Below, piece after piece: positions 47,901 through 59,900 of a DNA stretch of 64,000 nt. Both the position numbers and the translations under genes were made by a program. The notes below the pieces were generated by a model that worked only from the letters and a program-made list of their open reading frames with translations, searched no databases and was not told the DNA's origin. The stretch is from Nectonema munidae (lineage: Eukaryota > Nematomorpha > Nectonematoida > Nectonematidae), in assembly GCA_030549495.1 (NCBI GenBank), contig JAUIRK010000003.1:62001-126000 (forward strand), in the 5' to 3' direction. The stretch's first letter is position 1, and each line of letters begins with the position of its first letter.

Positions 47901-50900
47901 TTGGAGTTTAAGGAAAAAGGAGCAGAGAAAATTAAGAGCAACGGAGATGAAGATGCTTAGAAAAATGATGGGGGTCACGCTGAGAGAGAAAAAAAGAAAT
48001 GAGGAAGTGAGAAGAAAGACGGGAGGTGCGGTGGTTTGGGCGTGTTTTAAGGAAGAAACAAGACGATGTCGTACGCCAAGCTATGGAGAAAAAGAAGTAG
48101 AGGGAGGCAGCGTAAAAGATGGAAGGACGGACTGATGGAGCAACTGAAGCAGCTTGGACTGACCGAAGAGGATGCGCAGGACAGGAAAAAATGGAGAGAG
48201 CGGATCTCAGCCACCGACCCCCAACTTGGGGACAAGGTGTAGTCAAAGAAGTAAAAGAAAGTGGATCGAGGGTTGAAGACACATTGCTATTGCGAACTCT
48301 TTGCGTGTAGCATTTGATTTTTAGATGGTATTAATAATACTAATTATAACATTGATAATAGCGATAACTTTAATACTCAGGGGTGAGGACAGTGGATACA
48401 CATTTAGCTAAAAAGTGTTTTACAGAACCCTGATATAGGGGAGATTTGCATTCAATACGACTGACGATCAATTTAATTTCAACATTAAACTTTAGTTGAT
48501 TTTAGCCAAATACCTCAAGCATAATAATGAGATAAGTTTAAAGTGACGCCTACACCGATACACTTCTTTCATTTGAGTAACTAGGTGATGAAATGTCGAG
48601 AAATTTTTTGCTACGATTAGAACATTTTTGTAGCACATCTTCATTAAATTTAACATCATTTTTACATAAACTTCGATCTCATGTTTGTATCAAAATTTTC
48701 ACCGTTTACCCTGAAAAAATTAATGTGAACAATTTGTAACTTAACTTCTCAAGCATAGTCCAATTTGATTAGAGATGCAAATAGGAGTCGCTCCCTGATA
48801 TCGGTCACTACACCAGGCTTAAGTTTGACTTATCTCATAGATAAGTTCTCCAGCTTTCTAAACACACAATTCGCTTCAAACACTACGATAGCCTTGCTGC
48901 CTTTAATGTCGACATATTTAGAGTTAATTTTTTCAGTGTCTTTATAAACTTGTTTAAATATTCACAAATAGCACTAGAAATATAAAGAACGTTGCTACAT
49001 CTTTTTTGTAGCTTTAAGTTTGCATTTTTATAAATCGTTTATTTTTTCTACTTGTATTCTCATTTTTTATTAAATTCAAAAATTATGCTTTTTTTATCAA
49101 GGGAAGAGTACGCAAACTCACTCCTCGATCTAATTGGATAAAAAAGTTTGAATAATTTTTATAGCCTTAACGCTAAAATCGAACCAACTCTTCTGAAGAT
49201 TTCTTGAATAAATTTTAAATATTAAAATGAACTGCGAAATTTTTTTATATCTGATTGACTGAAAAACAAAGTCGTATAGCTTAGGACAATATTTTGTTAC
49301 TTTTGAATATTTTATATACTCAAGAATTTCTCCATACTGCATAAGAATATCGAACCTCAATCTTTTTTAACATATCTTGCAAATGATTACCAAAAAGCAT
49401 TAAGGCAATAATTTTTGAAAAGTGTAGTGCAACATATAGCATGAATCGTAAGAGAGAGAGAGTACTCTTTTATAAGACTTGTGAAGGCACTGCATTTCCT
49501 TGTTCAGAGAAGAAATCTTCTGTTCCAGATGAAAGATCTTTTCGTTTTGAACGATCTCTTGAGTTTCTGTGATCTGAAAATTAAAGAAATGTTAACAAGA
49601 GAATTAAAGTTAAAGGATTAACATCGGAAGTTCAAAGATGCTTCAAAAGTTTAAGCAGTTTTTTGAGTTGTATATTCCAATTTACTAATTAAATAAAATA
49701 CTAACTAGCTAATTAGTAAGCAAATAATCTAACAAAAGAAAATCTTAACTGATTAACCAAATACTCTAAGTAGAAAATAAAAATTTCTCTCGACATGATC
49801 TTTACGATGGTCTATCGATCATCAAAAGAGTGATTTCTTTAGATAAGAAATACATTTTGAACGTTTTCATAATTCGAATCTAAACACTCTCTGTTCTTTC
49901 CTTCTTGCTAAAACATGAAATAATTTGTAAATATTTAAATGCGCTCAAGTGGAAATGCAATGAAAATTCAAATTCAATAAAATATGATTGCAGAAAGGCA
50001 TTTGGGAACACATGGATCTGTTTTTAATAAAAAATAGAAATGTATGCCAAGATCACTCAAGCACACGCCTATATAACGCAACTCGAAAACTGGTCAAAAC
50101 GGAAGAGAAGCGAAGTATCACCGACCAAGTCCACTACCAAGCTCCTAACCAGCCACAATAAAGAACATCAGTTCACGTAAACAACTACACTAAATAATAT
50201 CCCAATACCACACAAACAAGAAAGCAAACAAAATACTTGGTGTGACATACGACACTTCTATGTCCTTCGCAACTCACAAAAAAACACCATAATAGCAAAA
50301 TGCAGATTCATACTCAGCGTACTAACTGCCGCAAAATTTGGTCAAAATAAAGAAAGCCGTTACCTACAAAGAATGCATACGTTGAATGATGAAATCTCCG
50401 ATATATCGCAATCTCAATCGAAGCACCGCGAATTCTCACTCCTCTGCCTAAAGCAACATCACGCACACAAGTCCTTGCTAACACCTCAAACGTCATTCTC
50501 CTACGTTCCGACAATTAAAGAACCAGCAAATATGGCAGATAACAAAAACACATGGTACACGCTCTTTTCAATCTTCCTTGCAACAAAATTCTGGACACGC
50601 CACCTCCTGAAATAAACAGCTAAGCTCTCTGTTGCACAAGCCCGCACTCACTCAAACACCTCATTGAAGACTTCTCCAACAGAGATTCAATAATACAACG
50701 ACACAAAATCACCTAAGCTTGTTTTTGACTTGATAAATCAGAATACATCTCCCTATTAGAAGTAAAAGGAAGCCAAGTTTCTCATTAATTGAAATGAATG
50801 GATAAAATCATTCTTTATTTCATATGTATGTTATGTGTATGTCTGGATATGTGCATGCATGCAATGCATGTAGTGTGTCATTGGGAGATTTTTCATATAT

Positions 50901-53900
50901 CGGTAGGCTTTTTTTTATTTTTCATATCTTTAAGTGTACTTATATAAAAAATATTAATCGTATTTTTTTATATTAAAAAATTATTCAGGGTTAGAAATTT
51001 AGTTTCTTATTAATGTTTCAATATTAGAACGTTGGCGTTTCAAGCATTAATTTTTTTCATTTAGTTTTTTCTAATAATAATTAAAATATCTAAAAAGTTT
51101 TAGCTCTTGAAGAAGCTAAAGATTTTGTTTCGAAATCAGGTGTTTTAAAATAGGTAGTGAAAATATTGCCATTTTTACACCAAGTAGTAGTAATGACTCT
51201 GAAGAAGGAGATATAAACGATTTGGAATTTTGATACAAATAAAAAAAGTTCTTCAAAACAAAGTCAAAATTGAAGATATTTTATGGAAGAAAAATATTGA
51301 CACGTTTGAAAATGTATTGCAAGATTTTAATCATTTGATGAAAAACGTTTGTTTGCATTGATAAAACTCCTCATGAATTATTTATTGATATGCTTGGAGT
51401 AGATTATATAAATTATTCAGCCAACGATATATTTAAAAAGAATAAATATTTTTTGATTTGAACATTTTTCGATTCTTTGATTATTCGACAAATATAATAT
51501 TTAAAATCGTGCAAATTGCAAAGTATAGGTAATAACTTTTGTAACATCGTATGAGGTAGCAAAATATGAACAGAAAGTTTGATATTTTTTGATTTTTTAA
51601 AGAATATTTTTCGATTCTTTGATTACAGAATTTTATTTTGAAAATTTCATATATCGGTAGGCTTTTTTTTATTTTTCATATCTTTAAGTGTACTTATATA
51701 AAAAATATTAATCGTATTTTTTTATATTAAAAAATTATTCAGGGTTAGAAATTTAGTTTTTTTTTTTTACACCAAAAATTTATCCAATTAGATCTTGGTG
51801 TAGCTTTAATCAGCAAAGTTATGTTTAGAAAGAGAAATCAAAAAAATATTTTCATATAATAGATAATGGTAAAATTAATTTGAACGACAAAATGGCCAGG
51901 GTAAGACCAATATATGACATGTTAACCTCAAATTTTGGCAAGTTCAATCATTTTTAAGAAAATATAAGCATATAATGTTCCTATTATAGCCCACATTCTT
52001 GCAAACAATTCATAAGAGGCAAGCCTATTAGATTCGGGTATCAAATTTGGTGCGTGTGCTCATCTTCAGGTTATCCCCTATCTTTACATATTTATCAAGG
52101 AAAAGAGCCAAAATCTGGCTGAACTGCGAATGATAGGAGAATATTCGTAAGTTAAAACTTTACGCGCTTTTTTCGACTTTATTCCACTTTGACGACGAGC
52201 AGTCAAACATCGCGTCAGGATCAAGTTCTTCTAACTTTCCCTGCTTTTTAACGAATGATTCCATACGAATATGCGACAATGGAGAAACTGTAATTTTACA
52301 CTGGGCGCTGCCCGTCTCCCAGCTCTCTTCTTTTGAATGTGCTTCACCATTTTCCCCTTCTGGTGCCTCGGTGGTGTCGTCATCATTGGAAAGTATTTGT
52401 GTAAAGATTTCTCTCTTCTTTTTCGTAGGCATTTCTGGCCAAAAGATACTGCATAGAAGCAGTTATTTTAGGAAAACACTCGAGACTTATTTTTCTTCTT
52501 TCACTAAATTGATGAACTTTTCTGGTGTCAGAGGATCCTCAATGGCGTCAGTCAAGACTCTTACGAAATCTTAACCAAAACCCGATTGATGGTGTCCTCG
52601 AGGAGGTCCTTTTCAAACACGATGGTAGTTTTGCCGGTAAGACAACACCCTCGTGCTTGGCCAGGACTTCCTCTACATCTTCTATCGTGGACCATTCCAT
52701 TTCATCCACATCTTTTTCTTCATCTGTGTCGAGTATCGTCAATGCTTCTTCAATTTGTTCAATCGGTGGCCATGTTTGAACGTTTGATGGCTCTGGAGAT
52801 GGGTTGGACGAGGTATTTATTTTGATTAGTGATGTGGGGGGTCTAATGTTACGTTCGTAACATCCTTCAATAGAGTCAAATCTTTCACTTTCACGCGCCC
52901 TTGCGGCCGACTGATGTATTTGCTTTCGTGTTAGCGTGGGGTTTTAGCGAAAAAACGGCTGAGGGCTTTTTTTTTTACACAAAAAAGTTGGCTGAATAAT
53001 TTATATAATCTACTCCAAGCATATCAATAAATAATTCATGAGGAGTTTTATCAATGCAAACAAACGTTTTTCATCAAATGATTAAAATCTTGCAATACAT
53101 TTTCAAACGTGTCAATATTTTTCTTCCATAAAATATCTTCAATTTTGACTTTGTTTTGAAGAACTTTTTTTATTTGTATCAAAATTCCAAATCGTTTATA
53201 TCTCCTTCTTCAGAGTCATTACTACTATTTGGTGTAAAAAAAAAAGCCCTCAGCCGTTTTTTCGCTAAAACCCCACGCTAACACGAAAGCAAATACATCA
53301 GTCGGCCGCAAGGGCGCGTGAAAGTGAAAGATTTGACTCTATTGAAGGATGTTACGAACGTAACATTAGACCCCCCACATCACTAATCAAAATAAATACC
53401 TCGTCCAACCCATCTCCAGAGCCATCAAACGTTCAAACATGGCCACCGATTGAACAAATTGAAGAAGCATTGACGATACTCGACACAGATGAAGAAAAAG
53501 ATGTGGATGAAATGGAATGGTCCACGATAGAAGATGTAGAGGAAGTCCTGGCCAAGCACGAGGGTGTTGTCTTACCGGCAAAACTACCATCGTGTTTGAA
53601 AAGGACCTCCTCGAGGACACCATCAATCGGGTTTTGGTTAAGATTTCGTAAGAGTCTTGACTGACGCCATTGAGGATCCTCTGACACCAGAAAAGTTCAT
53701 CAATTTAGTGAAAGAAGAAAAATAAGTCTCGAGTGTTTTCCTAAAATAACTGCTTCTATGCAGTATCTTTTGGCCAGAAATGCCTACGAAAAAGAAGAGA
53801 GAAATCTTTACACAAATACTTTCCAATGATGACGACACCACCGAGGCACCAGAAGGGGAAAATGGTGAAGCACATTCAAAAGAAGAGAGCTGGGAGACGG

Positions 53901-56900
53901 GCAGCGCCCAGTGTAAAATTACAGTTTCTCCATTGTCGCATATTCGTATGGAATCATTCGTTAAAAAGCAGGGAAAGTTAGAAGAACTTGATCCTGACGC
54001 GATGTTTGACTGCTCGTCGTCAAAGTGGAATAAAGTCGAAAAAAGCGCGTAAAGTTTTAACTTACGAATATTCTCCTATCATTCGCAGTTCAGCCAGATT
54101 TTGGCTCTTTTCCTTGATAAATATGTAAAGATAGGGGATAACCTGAAGATGAGCACACGCACCAAATTTGATACCCGAATCTAATAGGCTTGCCTCTTAT
54201 GAATTGTTTGCAAGAATGTGGGCTATAATAGGAACATTATATGCTTATATTTTCTTAAAAATGATTGAACTTGCCAAAATTTGAGGTTAACATGTCATAT
54301 ATTGGTCTTACCCTGGCCATTTTGTCGTTCAAATTAATTTTACCATTATCTATTATATGAAAATATTTTTTTGATTTCTCTTTCTAAACATAACTTTGCT
54401 GATTAAAGCTACACCAAGATCTAATTGGGTAGACACAAAATCTTCTTCTCTAGACAACGAACGATAACCAGACAATATAACAAATACGATAAACATACCG
54501 ATATCGGAGGGTTGACCCCGAATCTTTGGGAACAATAACCAGGCTTAGAAGGCAAAATGGATGATGATGAGGTGATGATGATAAACATACCGATATCCTT
54601 GCTATCTAAGGAAATTATCTCATTTTTTTGACTTACATTAGAAACAGATAAGCCAGCTAATGTCTCCATGTACTCCTTGGCAAAAAGTTTATGAAAAACA
54701 TCAATGAAGTAGATGTTTTATCAAATATTTTTTTTCTTCCATCGGTAAGGTAGAACTTTATCTTCTTCAATATCGCAAACATCCACTTCAATTTCTCCAC
54801 ATGTATCTTTAGGAAAAGTATCCAACATGTCGTTTTCATCAATACCTACCATATCAGTAACAATAGCATTTTCACTTGGAAGAAGAATCAATGGAAAAAT
54901 CGTTCTCCAAGAATGATTTTTCTTCCAATTGGTCCAAGAGATAAATGTTTGAACTTCATTTCAAAGGAACAATAAATATGAGGAATAGTAAAGAAACAGG
55001 AAAAAATAAAATGAAGAGAAGGAATAAATTGAAGTAGCTTTAAAACGAAAAGTAAGTACGATCTTGAGCCGAGGAAACGAGAAAGTAGAGTTTCAATATA
55101 GAGATTATACGTTCAAGAACAACGAAGAAAAAATAAAGCGAAGAGGATAAACAAATTGACGAAGAGTGAATACGATCTCGATAAAATTATGCAGAATACG
55201 CGCAATATAGCAAGTTCCAAGGAAACAAAAAAAGCCACTGCAGCGATCGTATATATTTTTATTTTTATCTTGATTATAAAATGTTTAGGTATATGAAGTA
55301 ACTCGGCAGAAACACAGTTTTATATAGAGTATACATATATTGATATCAACAAATAGAGGGCAAGAGAGTATCAAATGCGGTTTTTATATGAAAGTAATGA
55401 AAGCGTGGGTAGGGTTGGTTAGGTACTGGGTTTCGATAACCCAATGTCTTTGTCTCGATGCCGCGATGAAAACACGCCACCCTGTACATTTACCTATTTA
55501 TAAATAAATCGTGGATAAACTTGTATCAGCTTAAATGTAATATATACAGTTGAAATAAAAGAGCACTGAATCAATCACGAGAAAAGATGTAATATAAATG
55601 AGATGTAAATCAAACATATCTTTGAATTTAGTATTAAATTAGCTTGATGTAATTGGTATAGTATTTGTTATTACTATCTAAATACGCCATTGGTCCACAA
55701 GTGGATCTAAAATAGATGGAAATCTTTATTTTATTTGTTTAGAACTAATTCTACATCATAAACAAAGACTAAAAGTTTGCAAAGTACGCTACTAAAGTTA
55801 GAGTTAGGTAGAAAAACTTTTCCAAAATAAGGCTGAAAAAATTAGTATTTTTTTGAAGATACTTTCTTCTGACTCTATTCTTTTGCAATCGAAATTAAAT
55901 TTTTCCTCATTCATAGATTAAGTACGTTCATTAGGCTAAATAACTTGACAACCAGATGTGATAGTATCAAAAAAAAATAATCTAAATGATTAACAAACGT
56001 GATCTATAACTTAAAGTCCATACAATTTTGTCAATAAAAAAATCATGTCGACCCGTGTAATAGGACAAAGAAAGGTCCTCTTTTACCTGTAAAAAGTTTT
56101 AAAATAAAAAAGAGCAGAATTTGATTATTGTGGAGATGGAAAAGTGGTGTTAGTAGGATGGAACGATAAGAATGTAGTAACTGCGCTTTCGAATTGAAGC
56201 TTATCCTTTACAAAAGGCTACGATTTATTGTTCAAAGCAAAAAAAGGATAGGCGCTCTCGTCCCATAACTTGTTTCTTTATATAACGCTAACATGGACTC
56301 AGTAGATCTACTTGATAGCTTCTCGGTGCTTAGAGACCAAAAATAGTGGTGGAATTTGTTTTTTAACGCCTTGAATATGGCTATCGTTGCTGCCTGGAGA
56401 CTTCACTGCTATTGTAACAGTAGAAGCGCATTGTCTAAATCTAGAATATAGGAGGCAAATATCTATAATTTCGATGAAAGTTGGAGGAGAGAATTTCAGA
56501 AAACGTAAAAGTGGACCAAATGCCTGTTTCTAATGATGTTATTTAATATAGACGAAACCATTTTCTTACTTCTACAAAAAAGTCAAGGAAGATGTTACGT
56601 GAAAGAAAAATACAATAAAATGTTTAAAGTAAAGTGCTTTCCTTTTCATCACAAATGCTAATCTTTTTTTAATAAAATTTATCTTGAATATTATTACCCT
56701 AGAGGCGAAGGTTTTATTTTTGGAACATATATTTGTAAAGTGTTTATTTTCCAAATTGATATATATATATATATAATTAAGTGACTTTATAGAACTAGAA
56801 CACTAATTAATTTGAGCATCGACACAAAAACGTAACTTTGATTTATTTTCTGGATAGATGTTCCGATATGGGAGGAACAATGGAAAGATAGATAGCTGAA

Positions 56901-59900
56901 ATATGTGAAGTAAAAATGTTACAAAAACAAGTGACAATAAAGAAGGCTAAAAATTTTGTTTTGTTATCCACCTTTTTTGCTTCTTCTTAAAGATCATTTA
57001 AAAAATCGTATATTCTATATCAAATGTTGACACTCTTGTTTTTACCTTCAAAAATCCATTTTCATTAAGATTTAATGCTATTTGAGAAACATTCAAAAAA
57101 GGTGAAATACAAAGCATTCAAAGAAACAAATATTTTTTTTAATTAAATCGTTTTACTGTCCTATCCAAAATGGCGTTCCATGTTTAACTGTAAAATTTCT
57201 AAGTGTTGTTATCAAGATTGATTTTCATTTTTTTGATATATATAACTAAAGTAATATATTTTTCTCTAATTTAATATTTTTTAGACATAAATTCACAATC
57301 CTATACAAAAAGGATGAAACTAAGTTGATAAAAATAGGACTATTTAATAGTTGCTTGGATAAGGGTATACAAGATATAGATGATGATGATGACATTGAGA
57401 GAAAGAAAAAACCTTTTGATTTTGCTTGAAATGGAATTCATCGCGAAGAGCGAGTTCCTGAAGAGTCAGTTCAGCGCTCTCCAGATCCCTTTTGAGAAGA
57501 GCATTCTCCTCCTTCAGCGCTTCCGAAAAGTGAGTCTGAGTTTTGACTTGATTTTGTGACGTTTGTAGGCTGCATTCTAAGCGAGCACAAGCGCTTTCCA
57601 GTTCTAGACACTTTTGAGAAAGATTGGATGCCTTGTCTTGGAACTCACTAAAAAGAAAGAAATCGCATTGTTATATCCTTTCTCGAACTCTTACAAGATG
57701 CATTATATTATAGCTTGCAATGTTAATGGGAAGGTTTGTGAATGCTCATTGACCCTTAATTTTATATAATTCACAATATGTCTACAATTTAAAATATAGA
57801 ATAGCTCGTTAGCTATATCTTTTTATTGAGGGCAATATCAAAATTTAGTATTCTTAGCGCGCATTTTCGAATAATATTTTTTATAAAAAACATCGTACAG
57901 TAGTGCGTAATTTCAAAACGTAACATACTTGATCGATGCAGGATACAGAAAAAAAATTTTTTTTTTGTTATAATTTGTACCAATCGTAAATTGAATATAC
58001 TGTGAGTGAACTTAGCGTATTTTAAAAAAAAAATTAATAAATTTTGATAGAATTATTTGGCATTAATTTTTTTATGCCCTCATCAGACATCTTTACACGA
58101 TTTCTGTTCATTCATCGTATCCTTAAGATTGTTAGATGAATGAACGCATTTGATATTGATTTAACGCGCGCTTAATCTTAGTGAGCGTTTACAATTGGTA
58201 TTTATTGATGTGTATTAATGATGCGCGCATGAATCTTTACTGAATGCATTGTCGACATTCAAAGTAATATTAGCGCATCGCTAAAACCACTTCATGATGA
58301 AATAGTGTGTTAGTAGCGGATCCAACGGCCGGGCCTCATACGCCTAGCCCCCCCCCCCCCCCTATGAAAAATCGCTTCGAAAATTACTCTTACTAATGTA
58401 TACCTTTACATCAGGGGCGCACATCCGGGTGGGGGGGGGGCGAAAATGACCCCCAATAATTTTTTATAAGTAAGAGTTGCTGCTTGTTTATAAAACATGT
58501 ATGATAATCGCATTTTTCCTATCGAACATATTTTACAGACGATGCGTGAGAGCTATATAATAACAATCCATTGCTTCAATATGCACACAATAAGTAAGCA
58601 ATGTTTATCACAGTGTCTTAGAATTTTTGAGCAAACACATGTTGATGATCTACTAGATTTTCTCATCTTCTTCTGTCACAGTGATTCTATTTCTCTTTCT
58701 GTCTCCTTCTCTGTTTTTCTCTTCCGCTTTCTCTGCTAAAACTCAATCATTCACTCAAGCTCTCTTCTTTCATTCAAGCCCTCTTCTCTTGTTAGCTCTC
58801 CTATCTCATTCAGTTCTCTTCTCTCCAGTGACGTAGCTAGACTGGGGCATGAGGGGCCGTGCCCACACTACTATGTACCTCGTGGTGCCCCCATGCATCT
58901 TATATGATATCAGTTTTTGAAAATTTCTCCAATGAAAGGATCAATAAAGTATACAAAATATTGCGCAAGTTTTTTGTTTTTAATGTGCCCCTTCTATCAA
59001 CTTTTTTGGCTACACCACTGCTTCTGTCTAATTTGCATTTAGTGTTAAATTAAAATAGTTTTCAATCGTTACAATTTTATATCAATAAATATTGTTAGAC
59101 TCGCGCTAAGAATTTTTTTTCAACAAAAGTCACTTAATCTTTATCACTACGTTTACTACATTTTGAAACATTTGAAAACTTTAATTTTTTCAAGTCAAGA
59201 AATTTTTTTCAATAGTTATTTGGGAATAAATATTTTGATTATCTATTCAGTTTAAAAGCAAGAATACTCTATTTGCTTAATATTTGAGCAGAGATATTTT
59301 TTATAATGTTTGATTGTTACATTTTATAAGTAACACTGTACATAATCAGATCACTTTTTTTAAGAAAATTTGTTGATTATTATAATAAAAATATAATATC
59401 GAAACAAAATGTTTCAGTTGTTAAAAATGTACTTTATCTATTTATGACAGCTGTCAGAATTTTATTTGTAGACAGAAATATTAAAAAAAAACGCAATGAT
59501 TTTCTTTTCTCGTATACTTTGATTTATGTTAGTTTGGTCCTCGGATATTTCGCCCCATTATTTTCATAAGACAGTTCGTCCCATGGACAATTCGCCCCAT
59601 TATTTTCATAAGACATTTTGTTTCATGGACAATTCGCCCCGTTATTTTCATAAGACATTTTGTCTCATGGACAATTCTAAAAAATTAAGAGATAAATTGA
59701 TTAATTTGAAATAATTTAATAGAGATAAAATTAACAAGAATATAAAATTTTTTAATAATTTTACAAAATATAATAAACAAAGATGGATGAAACTAATAGC
59801 CTATGAGACAATTTGTCAGGGGGCGAAATGTCTGTCGACCATTAGTTTAAATTATTTTTTTAATTATAAGGGCTAGCTACTTAAACGTTGGCTTTTGCTG

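Larger units (their letters stand above)
45184..48257 (+). mobile_element. RTE-like LINE, copy C, nearly full length (3.1 kb), intronic
   Basis: AAAGTGGATCGA occurs at 45169-45180 and 48258-48269, followed by AGG and GGG, giving a 12-15 bp TSD. The element starts with a GC-rich 5' UTR (including GTCAGGAAGGGCATCCGGCC near 45372-45391), then endonuclease (45640-46100), linker (to 46720), RT (46950-47700) and C-terminal part (47815-48135), ending in a GTAAAAGAAAG-like tail. It lies antisense to the coiled-coil gene in the intron 49465-44507. Several frameshifts (about 45840, 46740, 47450, 47670, 47810) inactivate it. Confidence 0.9.
53232..54428 (+). repeat. Inverted duplication, right arm (1,197 bp)
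   Basis: Mirror of 51784-52980. Its outer end (54428) continues smoothly into the minus-strand piggyBac relic at 54430-54850, so this arm is probably the original and the left arm the copy. Contains the GC-richer coding remnant (53260-54052, plus strand) and a minus-strand piggyBac central fragment (54318-54107). Confidence 0.85.

Noticed and set aside
51784-54428. Interpretation of the palindrome as a simple hairpin-read assembly error
   Set aside because: Such errors give a direct mirror without a foreign spacer. Here the spacer is an inverted copy of sequence outside the arms. An assembly problem is still possible and is listed as the refuting test.
58859-59053. 64-codon plus-strand open frame
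   Set aside because: It spans most of the hAT MITE and its flank; no protein features.
59549-59674. CRISPR-like array (three 42-bp repeats)
   Set aside because: The repeats are directly adjacent with no unique spacers, and the window is eukaryotic.
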